DNA from: an uncultured Gammaproteobacteria bacterium
GTDB lineage: Bacteria; Pseudomonadota; Gammaproteobacteria; Francisellales; CACEW01
DNA: 43,452 nucleotides
Assembly (NCBI GenBank): GCA_902563055.1
Contig: CACEWE010000013.1
Span: 1-43,452, forward strand
Reading direction: 5' to 3'
Below the pieces are notes generated by a model that was not told the origin of the DNA, made no database searches, and saw nothing but the letters and a program-made list of their open reading frames with translations. The translations under genes were made by a program, and so were the position numbers. The first letter of the stretch is position 1, and each line of letters opens with the position of its first letter. Below are positions 17,293 through 24,751 of the stretch, piece after piece.

Positions 17293-17694
17293 ATGGATTA
17301 CATTGATGTAACAAGAGCATTTGGTATTGCAACCATCATTATATCATTGGGTTTTTTATTCAATTTACGCCATTATGAAGAAATGGCAAAAAGAATGGTT
17401 GGTGGCCCCACTGGATTTGTGATGGGGGGTATTTTACCGGTCTTAGTTGGATCACTTCTTTTAAATTTTCATCAGGAATGGAGCTTTAGTTGGGCGGCAA
17501 CGCTTACGGTAATTGGCTGGCTACTTTTCCTTGTGGGTATATTTAGGATTTGGTTCGTTGAGCTGTGGGTGAAGCTAATTAAGGCTAATATTCGTTTTGT
17601 CCCAGTATTATTTGCGGTTTTTGGCCTGATCTTTGGCGTTATGCTATGCTTTGCTGGTTATGTAGTTCCTTTGATACACCATGTGTCGCTCTAG
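17293..17694 (+). CDS. four-helix integral membrane protein of unknown function
   Basis: 133 residues with four hydrophobic helices (about 8-26, 42-60, 66-88, 102-126). I do not recognise a domain with a known function. Short conserved-looking patches are LGFLFNLRHYEEMAKRM (19-35), GGILPVLVGSLLLN (45-58) and a conserved-type WFVELWVKL segment. The start has AGGGGGA 5 bases upstream, a strong ribosome binding site. It lies 72 bases after cyoD on the same strand with no terminator visible between, so it may be carried on the cyo transcript. Whether it has anything to do with the oxidase is unknown. Confidence 0.7.
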   Translation: MDYIDVTRAFGIATIIISLGFLFNLRHYEEMAKRMVGGPTGFVMGGILPVLVGSLLLNFHQEWSFSWAATLTVIGWLLFLVGIFRIWFVELWVKLIKANIRFVPVLFAVFGLIFGVMLCFAGYVVPLIHHVSL

Positions 17695-17874
17695 AATATA
17701 ATGGCTCTTTAGTGGGTTCCTCTGGTAAAAGTTCGTATTGTTAAATTTGCTATATTATTTTATGCTTGAGTAAATGTGTTTTTTTGGTTTTTTTAACATA
17801 AAGATGTTGGTCATGTGTGTGTTGTTTAATTACAAATGCATGTCTTTTTTGTATCGTATGTTTAATGTTTTGTT

Positions 17875-17915
17875 TATAATATAATAGTGTGTAATTTTTT
17901 TTTGATGGGGGGGTA
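17875..17915 (+). promoter_or_regulatory. overlapping -10 boxes and homopolymers before the eight-helix protein
   Basis: Two overlapping TATAAT boxes occur at 17875-17880 and 17880-17885, without a clear -35 at 16-18 bases. T9 (17895-17903) and G7 (17907-17913) follow, and the G-run serves as the only ribosome binding element, 2 bases from the first ATG and 14 from the second. Length changes in either run would alter spacing. Confidence 0.4.
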
Positions 17916-17939
17916 ATGCTATATTCAATGCTATATTCA
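17916..17939 (+). repeat. 12-bp tandem duplication containing the start codon
   Basis: ATGCTATATTCA occurs twice in direct succession (17916-17927 and 17928-17939), giving MLYSMLYS and two in-frame start codons after a G7 run. Confidence 0.95.
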
Positions 17940-19061
17940 AGAATTGGTAGGCCTGGAGGGCAGCGTTGGAATTTTGTGAATCGTTGTGCAAATATTACTA
18001 CTAATGTTTTACAGGCTGCATTAAATGTTCTTCTTATTCAGGGATTTATTGAAGACCAAGGTAAGGACACAGACCTTGTTTTAGGGTTTCTTATTTGTGC
18101 GGGTATGATTTATGCTTATGAAGCTACAAACAAATATACGGACCTTTGCAAAGTATACTATCAGGGGGGCGATAGTCATTTTGATTTGCTTACACAGTAC
18201 ATAAACAGAGGAAGTAAGGTGTGTTGTCGTAAAGAAAATATACGTCCTTTGTTTATGGCTGTTGTAGCTGCTTTATTAAACGGTTGTTCTAATGGTATTA
18301 GCTTGTATAAAATCTTACCGTTGTTAAAGGGCCGGGAAAATCAAGCAGAAGATAGGGTCTATTCTTTTGTACTTGGTTTATGTGTTTTTTTAGCGCAATT
18401 TTATTTCTTTAAGCCAGGTGAGAGGCCCATTCCTTTGCTATTTAGTCTAAGCGCTATAATACAGAATTTCGGCAAGGCTAGTTTTCAAACATATACACTT
18501 TATGATGTTATAAAGCCTGAATCAAATAATAGTTCTGATCTTCCTACAAGCAATAGTTCTGATTTTTCTACAAACAATAGTTCTGATCTTCCTACAAGCG
18601 ATGGTCCTGATCTTGGTATGGTTATTGGCCTAATTATTGTTTTCATGCTGATATTTATTACGCATTATAATGCTCGGATACTTCGTCAGCAGGCTTTAGA
18701 TATAGTTCGAAAACTTCAAGATCAGGGTGAAAATACAAACCCCTTTACAGGGGCAAGGCATGCTTTACTTTGGACTAATTTGGCTAGGGTAGCTGCATGT
18801 CTTGTTGCATTCCCTGCTGCATTTTTTACTGTAGAAAAAGCGGCAAAACATGTCGGCTATGATGATGCAGACATATTGTTACTGCAATGCTTTATTTCGC
18901 CTTGCTTATTTATGCTTTGTTTTAGGAACTTTTTACCACTGTTGGAGCTTTATAACACATTGCAAACAAATGATCATGCTCTAAGCCCCTTCTCTTATTG
19001 TTTTGGAAATACTGCTTGTAGTTCTCAGGTCTCACCTTCTAACACAAACGTTATGCCATAA
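17916..19061 (+). CDS. orphan multi-pass membrane protein with Ser/Asn repeat loop
   Basis: 381 residues. No family is recognised. About eight hydrophobic helices can be drawn: near 30-46, 55-72, 108-130, 145-165, 170-190, 232-250, 285-308 and 320-345. The loop between helices five and six contains a tandem eight-residue repeat (NSSDLPTS-like, residues 205-228). Several cysteines lie in loops (SKVCCRKEN) and the tail (YCFGNTACSS). The start is duplicated (MLYSMLYS), so translation may begin at M1 or M5. The composition and lack of conserved enzymatic motifs resemble lineage-specific proteins of host-associated bacteria; secretion as an effector is possible but nothing in the sequence proves it. 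It stands alone and converges on the RND module. Confidence 0.65.
   Translation: MLYSMLYSRIGRPGGQRWNFVNRCANITTNVLQAALNVLLIQGFIEDQGKDTDLVLGFLICAGMIYAYEATNKYTDLCKVYYQGGDSHFDLLTQYINRGSKVCCRKENIRPLFMAVVAALLNGCSNGISLYKILPLLKGRENQAEDRVYSFVLGLCVFLAQFYFFKPGERPIPLLFSLSAIIQNFGKASFQTYTLYDVIKPESNNSSDLPTSNSSDFSTNNSSDLPTSDGPDLGMVIGLIIVFMLIFITHYNARILRQQALDIVRKLQDQGENTNPFTGARHALLWTNLARVAACLVAFPAAFFTVEKAAKHVGYDDADILLLQCFISPCLFMLCFRNFLPLLELYNTLQTNDHALSPFSYCFGNTACSSQVSPSNTNVMP
18528..18614 (+). repeat. in-frame 24-bp tandem repeat
   Basis: Copies at 18528-18551 and 18576-18599 are identical; the copy between them (18552-18575) differs at three positions. A fourth partial copy (18600-18614) is diverged. The unit is 24 bp, so copy number changes keep the frame and lengthen or shorten a polar loop (NSSDLPTS) between membrane helices. 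Confidence 0.95.
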
Positions 19062-19152
19062 GTTTTGGCGTATAATGCAACCTTGAAAAAATATAATTTT
19101 TATTTGGTCTTAGGTGGCAGGATTATAAGTGGAGTGCTTATTTTGGGTGCGC

Positions 19153-19225
19153 TGACTTATACCAGCGCAAGTACTTTTTTTACAAAGGGAATACTAAGGC
19201 GTTTTTTTTGTGATAAGGAGGCAAG
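19153..19225 (-). pseudogene. detached remnant of the hda 3' end
   Basis: Read on the minus strand, this 73-base stretch encodes LASLSQKKRLSIPFVKKVLA followed by LV and TAA, exactly the C terminus of the intact Hda encoded at 23657-24358. It is 72/73 identical to 23653-23725; the one difference (19169) is synonymous. Immediately upstream in this frame the similarity ends and an in-frame stop appears within six codons. It is the left boundary of the efflux islet. A plus-strand open frame across it (19065-19247, TTG start) is probably not a gene. Confidence 0.9.
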
Positions 19226-19311
19226 CTGCGTGAATGATCAAACTTAACCTTCTTTTTATATGGTTTTGCTATTTAAGTAATTCATTCCATTGTATCTATG
19301 CATTTAGTGGC

Positions 19312-22300
19312 TTAGTTTTCAAGAGTCTTAGTGCGGGGCAAATGAACCAAGTCTTTTGCTTTTTTAATGAATAAATACATCAATGGGACAATTAAAAGTG
19401 AGAACACCGTGCCAATAATGAGCCCACCAATGAGGACAATACCCAAGTTTCGTCTGGCTTCAAACATCAGCCCACTACTAAAAACTAATGGCAAGGCTCC
19501 AAAGGTCATGGCCAAGGTGGTCATTAAGATTGGCCTAAATCGTTGATGCGTTGCGGCTAATATGGCTTCTTTGACAGCGATGCCATCTGCAAGTTGCCGG
19601 TTGGCAAATTTGACAATCAATACCCCATGCTTGGTAATTAAGCCAATCAGTGTGATCAGACCGATGGTGCTATAGATGTTAATAGAGCCATTAATCAGAT
19701 AAAGCGCCAAAGCGCCACCGATGACCGAAAAGGGGACGGTGAGCATAATAATCAAAGGGTCTGCGAGGTTTCTAAAGAGGATGGTTAATAAGAAATACAC
19801 AGAGCTTAACCCTAAAATGGCTACCCAGATATTTTCTTTATTGCCTTCAATATAATCACGGGCATTGCCATCATAATAGATCTGTGCCGATGGTGCTTGT
19901 GTTTTGGTGATTTGATTGATATAGGAAATTGCTTCTCCCATGGAATGCCCTGGAGCAAGATTGGCATTGATTTTTACCGTTGCTTGATTGCCAAATGTGC
20001 TTATGGTGGTTGGTTGAGCAATGGTTTTAAGAGACACAAAGGCATTGAGCGGGTATGTTTTGCCATTTGTAGCGCTGGTGATTTGGAGTTTTTCAAAAGA
20101 TCTGGGGTCGGTGAGATCTTGATTGTTAAGCTGAACAATCACCGGCACAGTAAGGCCGGCAATGCTAAAATAATTATCCAAAGTGGTCCCGCCAAAACTT
20201 GCAGAGAGCAGTTGGGTGATTTGTTGGCGGCTGATACCATATTGGATTGCTTTGGCAGTATCAATATCAAAGGCCAGTTGTTTTTTCATTGGATTAACAT
20301 CGTTTTGGGCCATTGAGAATATAGGAGAGTTTTCCATGTGTTTTGTGATGCGTGTGGCCATCTGATCAACTATTGCAGTGCTGTCATTGCTATAGAGGAA
20401 GAAGCCCAGGTCAAAATTACCCGAGCTTGCAGAATTGCCTAAGGTGGCATAGGTATTGGTGATATGCTGATTTTTGATAAACTGATTAATTTTATCAGTT
20501 AACGCTGGTAGTAGTGATAAATATTTGAGTTTATATATAAGCTGAACATTGCTCTGAAGTTGGCCAGAATTTTGATCTTTATCAATGTCAACGGCGTAGA
20601 ATCTAATTTTAGGTGATTGAAAGTATTTTTCAAAAAGCGCTGTTTTGGCTTTGAGGGAGTCAACGGTGTCTGTAGGTTCTCCATTGATAGTGAGCATAAT
20701 ATTGCCATTGGGATCTTGAGGAAAAACGTTTATGGGTAATTTGAGTGCAAAGAAGCCACCGATTGTTAGAAGGATAAAAATAAGGGCTACGGCTGTTTTT
20801 GCATGGTTTAAAATAAACAACAACACTCGGTGATAGTGGTCGATCAGCCGATGAAGTGCTTGCTCAAATTTCTTTTGATAGGCATTTGGTGCTTGGTTTG
20901 AGATAAAGGATTCTGACATCACAGGAGTCAAGGTCAGCGCTACAATGCCTGAGATTAAAACAGCCGCAGACAAGGTTAGGGCAAAGGGTTTTAAAAAAGA
21001 GGATGTATTGGTATTTGTAAAAAGGATTGGGGTATAAACGGCAATTAAGGTCAGGGTGATGCCAATAATGGTGGTGGCAATGTTAGAGGCGCCTTCAATA
21101 ATGGCCTGATATTTCTTTTTGCCCCGTTCAATATAGCAGGTGACGTTTTCAACGACCACGATTGCATCATCCACCACAAGGCCCACGGCAATCACCATTG
21201 CAAGCAAGGTAATTAAATTAATGCTATAGCCGAAAAGGTAGTTGATGGTAATGGCACCAAGCAAGCACACCGGAATGGTGATAATCGGGATAAGAGTGGT
21301 TTTGAGTCGTCCCAAAAAGATCAGTGCTACCAATAAGACTAATATGCTTGCAATGATGATGGTGAAAACCACTTCATTCATTGAAGCTTTCATAGTGCTT
21401 GCTATATCAATCAATGGTTTAATATCTGTATCGCTTGGTAAAGATGATTTGAGTTTGTTGACGATAGCGCGGCTTGATGAGGAAATTGAGAAAGGATTTG
21501 CATTGCTTGTGGTAAGTAGTTTTATTGTTGCGGTGGGTTGATCGTTGAATGTGCTATAGGGTTGATCGTGAATATTTTTGGGCTCAAATGAGAGGGTAGC
21601 TATGTCTTTGAGGAAGATGGGTAAGCCTTTGACATGCGTTGTTGATGGGGCTTGGGTGGAGCCAATGATTAAATTACCCATATCTGGCAATGAGTTGATC
21701 GGGTTGGCGACATTTAAAATATAGGGGCTTTCATTAATCTGTAAGCTGCCCAAAGGTCTTGATTGATAATTGTCATTGATTATTTCGGTCACGGTATTAA
21801 GGTTTAAGTGATACTGAGCTAGCTTGCTAGGTTCTAGGCCGATTTTGATGATAGGATTCATGTCGGATGCGTAAACACTGACTCCAGGCAAAGTATTAAA
21901 CTTGGGTATCAGTTCAGCATGAATAAAGTTAGACATTTCAAATAGGCTCAGTGATTTTGAGCTTAGGATAAAGGTGATTAAACCAATAGTACCGCCATCA
22001 GATAGCTTAATATCTGGAGCAGATACTGAAGCGGGTAAATTTGCTGAAGAAATAGCTTGAGTTACTTGCAATTGCGCTTTGAAGATATCGGCAGTTGTAC
22101 TTGAGTTTAAAGCAATGTTGAAACTAGTCTGGCCCGCTTTTGTAGTTGTAGTAATGTATTCTAAATTGTCAATCGATTCGAGTTTATTGGTGATTTTATT
22201 TACGATTTGATTTTGGACAGTTTGGGCATTGGCACCTGGATAAGAAAGATCAAAAGAGAGGCTATTGCCAGAGATAACGGGAAAGGGGGAGATGGTTGAT

Positions 22301-22392
22301 TGAAGTGTGCAAAATACACCCACCAAGCAAAGTGCTATTGTTGCAAGATAGATCAGCAATTTATTTTTCAGACATGATTGGATCCATTTCAT
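19312..22392 (-). CDS. RND-family efflux transporter permease
   Basis: 1026 residues, the full length of the HAE-1/AcrB-type family. It is an inner-membrane, proton-driven trimeric pump that exports drugs or amphiphiles. One membrane helix near residues 12-30 is followed by a large periplasmic porter domain, then helices two to six with the proton-relay pair in GLVVDDAIVVVENVTCYIERG (two aspartates, equivalent to AcrB D407/D408). A second porter domain follows, and the last helices contain LITLIGLITKHGVLIVKFAN. Its start overlaps the adaptor gene stop by ATGA. No outer-membrane channel gene (TolC type) is in the islet, so a channel encoded elsewhere is needed. The substrate is unknown. It lies inside the hda-flanked islet, so recent acquisition or mobility is suspected. 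Confidence 0.92.
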   Translation of the reverse strand: MKWIQSCLKNKLLIYLATIALCLVGVFCTLQSTISPFPVISGNSLSFDLSYPGANAQTVQNQIVNKITNKLESIDNLEYITTTTKAGQTSFNIALNSSTTADIFKAQLQVTQAISSANLPASVSAPDIKLSDGGTIGLITFILSSKSLSLFEMSNFIHAELIPKFNTLPGVSVYASDMNPIIKIGLEPSKLAQYHLNLNTVTEIINDNYQSRPLGSLQINESPYILNVANPINSLPDMGNLIIGSTQAPSTTHVKGLPIFLKDIATLSFEPKNIHDQPYSTFNDQPTATIKLLTTSNANPFSISSSSRAIVNKLKSSLPSDTDIKPLIDIASTMKASMNEVVFTIIIASILVLLVALIFLGRLKTTLIPIITIPVCLLGAITINYLFGYSINLITLLAMVIAVGLVVDDAIVVVENVTCYIERGKKKYQAIIEGASNIATTIIGITLTLIAVYTPILFTNTNTSSFLKPFALTLSAAVLISGIVALTLTPVMSESFISNQAPNAYQKKFEQALHRLIDHYHRVLLFILNHAKTAVALIFILLTIGGFFALKLPINVFPQDPNGNIMLTINGEPTDTVDSLKAKTALFEKYFQSPKIRFYAVDIDKDQNSGQLQSNVQLIYKLKYLSLLPALTDKINQFIKNQHITNTYATLGNSASSGNFDLGFFLYSNDSTAIVDQMATRITKHMENSPIFSMAQNDVNPMKKQLAFDIDTAKAIQYGISRQQITQLLSASFGGTTLDNYFSIAGLTVPVIVQLNNQDLTDPRSFEKLQITSATNGKTYPLNAFVSLKTIAQPTTISTFGNQATVKINANLAPGHSMGEAISYINQITKTQAPSAQIYYDGNARDYIEGNKENIWVAILGLSSVYFLLTILFRNLADPLIIMLTVPFSVIGGALALYLINGSINIYSTIGLITLIGLITKHGVLIVKFANRQLADGIAVKEAILAATHQRFRPILMTTLAMTFGALPLVFSSGLMFEARRNLGIVLIGGLIIGTVFSLLIVPLMYLFIKKAKDLVHLPRTKTLEN

Positions 22393-23495
22393 GATGATGT
22401 GCTCTGAACTTGTTGGCCTGGGCTTAAGAGTGTCGGGTTGCTTATGATCAGTTGGTCCCCTGGTTGTAAACCTGACTTAGCTACAATAAGCCCAGATGGC
22501 GTTACTTCTCCTGGTTCAAAGTAGCGTTTTAGAACTTTATGATCTTTAAATAGATATACAAAAAAGCCCTGGGTATCAGATTGTGCTAGGTTCTGTGCAA
22601 TTGCCATACTCTGGTGGTTTGGGTTGATCACTTGCTTGATAAGGCCAAATTGATTGGGCATTAGTTGGGTGGGGGTATCAAAAGTTGCAATGAGATCGAT
22701 ACCGGCATTTTGCGGGTTTATTTCTGGGGCGATATAGCTTAAGTGTGCTTCATAGCTTTGTTTGCCAGAGGTGGGTGTGAAATAAACCAGCTCACCAAGG
22801 TGAAGTTCGTTATTGTATTTGCTTGGCAGCTGATAACGGATGGTGAGGTCGTTTTGGTTGATGACTTTAGCTAGGGTGTCTCCTGTGTTAACAACATCAC
22901 CTACGGCGAAGTTGGTGTCGCTGACAATACCGCTGATTGGTGCGTTGAGATGATTGATGCCTTGGGCTTGCTCATAAAGGGCAAGGGTCTTTTGGTAAGT
23001 GCTTTTGACGGTGATGAAGTCTATGTCAGAGAGACTGTCTTTATCGATTTTTCTCAGTTGTAAGGCGCGATCGTAGTGTGCTTTATCCAGTGCTAGTTGT
23101 GCTTTGAGACTATTTAATTGCAAATTGGAGTTGCTGGTTTGAAGCAGGAAAAGTGGGCTCCCTTTTTCTACTTTCTGGCCGGGTTTAAATAAAATTGCAC
23201 TGATCAAGCCTGTTGTTTGAGCCTGTAAAGTGACAGCTGAGGGTGCATAGGTGCTGCCGTAGCTGATGGCTGTTTGAGGCAGGGTGATAAGTTGAAGTGT
23301 TTTTACTTCGACTTTGATTGGATCTTTAGCCGGTGGTGATGTTGGCGTATGGTGAAAGAGTCCAATGCCCAAATAAATCACAAGGATGATTAAAAGGGCA
23401 ATAATAATGCTTAGTCGTAATTTTTTACTTGTTATGAGCTTCATGCCTAAATTGAACTTGTATAAAATTGTTTTTTTATACCATGTAATGGTCAT
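22389..23495 (-). CDS. RND efflux periplasmic adaptor (membrane fusion protein)
   Basis: 368 residues. An N-terminal membrane anchor (about 28-47, SIIIALLIILVIYLGIGLF) is followed by a lipoyl/hairpin domain (SAVTLQ-AQTTGLISAILFKPGQKVEKGSPLF) and a short coiled-coil hairpin (about 120-170). The second lipoyl half is NHLNAPISGIVSDTNFAVGDVVNTGD, and beta-barrel and membrane-proximal domains complete it. It links the inner-membrane pump to an outer-membrane channel. An internal ATG at 23444 (MKLITSKKLRLS) gives a more typical N terminus, and neither start has a good ribosome binding site. It is first in the two-gene leftward operon, with a 157-base region between it and the repeat that holds the presumed promoter. 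Confidence 0.88.
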   Translation of the reverse strand: MTITWYKKTILYKFNLGMKLITSKKLRLSIIIALLIILVIYLGIGLFHHTPTSPPAKDPIKVEVKTLQLITLPQTAISYGSTYAPSAVTLQAQTTGLISAILFKPGQKVEKGSPLFLLQTSNSNLQLNSLKAQLALDKAHYDRALQLRKIDKDSLSDIDFITVKSTYQKTLALYEQAQGINHLNAPISGIVSDTNFAVGDVVNTGDTLAKVINQNDLTIRYQLPSKYNNELHLGELVYFTPTSGKQSYEAHLSYIAPEINPQNAGIDLIATFDTPTQLMPNQFGLIKQVINPNHQSMAIAQNLAQSDTQGFFVYLFKDHKVLKRYFEPGEVTPSGLIVAKSGLQPGDQLIISNPTLLSPGQQVQSTSS

Positions 23496-23536
23496 TATTA
23501 CAAGCGAATACCAAATTCAAAAAAACGTTTTTTCCT

Positions 23537-23642
23537 AGTACAAGAGAGTTTGTTCATGCCAGTACGTAAAGCAGATGGTTATAATTGCAATGAGTGTGTC
23601 AATGTCTAATTTTTGCAACAGGGCAGGCATTGAGTACAAGAG
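23537..23642. repeat. 10-bp direct repeat pair upstream of the RND operon
   Basis: AGTACAAGAG occurs at 23537-23546 and 23633-23642, 96 bp apart, within the untranscribed region before the adaptor gene. A pair of regulator sites is one reading. No regulator gene is adjacent, and I found no well-spaced promoter here. Confidence 0.3.
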
Positions 23643-23652
23643 GTTCTTCTAT

Positions 23653-23725
23653 TGACTTATACCAGCGCTAGTACTTTTTTTACAAAGGGAATACTAAGGC
23701 GTTTTTTTTGTGATAAGGAGGCAAG
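23653..23725 (-). repeat. right copy of the 73-bp direct repeat (hda 3' end)
   Basis: This is identical to 19153-19225 except at 23669. It begins 4 bases beyond the hda stop codon and covers the last 22 sense codons. Outside these limits the two sites have no extended similarity on either side, which defines the repeat boundaries sharply. Confidence 0.97.
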
Positions 23726-24358
23726 GTGCAAAGATTCAAGCTGTTCCAGTAGCGCACTGATGTTTCTGGTGCAGCGCCTGAGCATATAATCGGCCACTTC
23801 TGCCTCTAGATTGAGGCCTAGTAGCTGGGCTCTTTGTTGTAAGATTGCCACAATGAGATCATCATCTGGATTTGGAATTTGAATTTGTAAGGGCCATAAC
23901 AAACGTGAGGAAAGGTCCTCTAGCTCAAGGTCCGTTTGAGCAATGGTTTCTTGGCTGCTAAAAAGACATTGGCACGCGGGGTTGGCATGCACTTGGTTGT
24001 ATAGGTGAAACAGGGCTTCTTGCCATGGGCGATGGTTTTTAAGAGCTTGGATGTTTTCAATCACAATAAGACGGTATGTTGAACTTAATCCCTCGAGCAT
24101 TTGGGGATCTAGGGTGTTAATCTGCGCCAAGTCCAAGTAAAAACACGCCTTGTGTTCTAGTGCGTGGATGGCGCTGTAACATAAATGGCTTTTGCCACAG
24201 CCTGAGGCACCAAGTAACAATAAGAAACGCTCTGATTGCGCCTCTAGCCAATCTTTGAGTTGCTTTGCTAGGTGCTCATGGCCTGAAGGGTCTATAAAAT
24301 ATTTGAAATAAGCAGTTTTCTCATAGCCTAAGGGCATCAACAGTTGCTGGGGGTGCAT
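23657..24358 (-). CDS. hda: DnaA regulatory inactivator Hda
   Basis: 233 residues, the usual size. It is a DnaA-like AAA+ protein that, with the DNA-loaded beta clamp, stimulates hydrolysis of DnaA-bound ATP after replication starts. The N-terminal clamp-binding stretch (QQLLMPLGY, 4-12) precedes the Walker A GASGCGKSHL and a Walker B-like region RLIVIENIQAL. The sensor and lid region ends in SLSQKKRLSIPFVKKVLALV. Its last 22 codons lie in the direct repeat that borders the RND islet, so the present 3' end may derive from the incoming DNA. The start at 24358 has no clear ribosome binding site. A shorter DnaA-like protein of other function is unlikely given the C terminus. Confidence 0.88.
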   Translation of the reverse strand: MHPQQLLMPLGYEKTAYFKYFIDPSGHEHLAKQLKDWLEAQSERFLLLLGASGCGKSHLCYSAIHALEHKACFYLDLAQINTLDPQMLEGLSSTYRLIVIENIQALKNHRPWQEALFHLYNQVHANPACQCLFSSQETIAQTDLELEDLSSRLLWPLQIQIPNPDDDLIVAILQQRAQLLGLNLEAEVADYMLRRCTRNISALLEQLESLHLASLSQKKRLSIPFVKKVLALV

Positions 24359-24461
24359 GACGGGGCCAAAGAAGATAGAATATATGCCAGTATTGTAAAG
24401 ATAAGAGCTGCAAAATACAATTGTGTAACAGCATTAGTTTTTATATAATAATTTTTTTTTA

Positions 24462-24617
24462 ATGAATGGTGGCATGCAAAATAAAGACAAATTTTCTACA
24501 TTATCCCAAGCTAAAGCGGTTGCAATAGTAGAGTTTATATTTGCCATTATATTCTTGTTGGGTAGGGAAATACACTGGGGCATAGATCAAGAATTGTTCC
24601 CTAGCATGCAATGGTGA
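24462..24617 (+). CDS. candidate 51-residue single-helix membrane protein
   Basis: The frame from ATG 24462 to TGA 24615-24617 encodes 51 residues: a polar N terminus (MNGGMQNKDKFSTLSQ), one predicted membrane helix (about 19-34, VAIVEFIFAIIFLL) and a short tail (GREIHWGIDQELFP). The balanced codon use and clear topology look gene-like. However, a T-run rather than a ribosome binding site precedes the ATG. It could be a small membrane protein, a decayed piece of a larger one, or chance. Confidence 0.3.
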   Translation: MNGGMQNKDKFSTLSQAKAVAIVEFIFAIIFLLGREIHWGIDQELFPSMQW

Positions 24618-24698
24618 AAGAGCGTAACAACACTTCGATAGCATTGTAACATATAAACGTATTTGGCAGTGCGCGTTATTTCAATCAAGTGGCTCTAC

Positions 24699-24727
24699 TT
24701 GTTATCTGAGCGATGAGGATACATAAT
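24699..24727 (+). promoter_or_regulatory. candidate promoter of the DUF1338 gene
   Basis: TTGTTA (24699-24704) and CATAAT (24722-24727) are 17 bases apart. Transcription would begin near 24734, giving a short leader that still includes the GTGGAGGG ribosome binding site before ATG 24752. Confidence 0.4.
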
Positions 24728-24751
24728 AAGATCTTTTAGTGGAGGGCACGA

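Larger units (their letters stand above)
19153..23725. mobile_element. 4.5-kb RND efflux islet between hda-derived direct repeats
   Basis: The two RND genes and their upstream region are enclosed by direct repeats of 73 bp (19153-19225 and 23653-23725), offset by exactly 4500 bp. Recombination between them would release a 4500-bp circle and leave hda intact with one repeat. This is the layout expected when a circular DNA carrying an hda 3' fragment integrates into the hda 3' end, with the element restoring the reading frame. No integrase, transposase or inverted terminal repeats are visible, so site-specific integration, homologous integration and a duplication event all remain possible. Confidence 0.6.
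24359..24751. other. intergenic region between hda and the DUF1338 gene
   Basis: A 393-base divergent intergenic region. Its left part (24359-24461) should hold the hda promoter, though no clear pair was found. A 51-residue candidate ORF (24462-24617) and a candidate promoter (24699-24727) are described separately. Nothing else stands out. Confidence 0.5.

Noticed and set aside
19065-19247. 60-residue plus-strand ORF between the orphan protein and the RND gene
   Set aside because: It begins with TTG without a ribosome binding site, and its second half is the antisense of the hda 3' remnant, so the frame is probably accidental.
19312-23495. Transposon carrying the RND genes
   Set aside because: No inverted terminal repeats or short target duplications border the genes; the borders are long direct repeats of hda, which point to integration or recombination instead.
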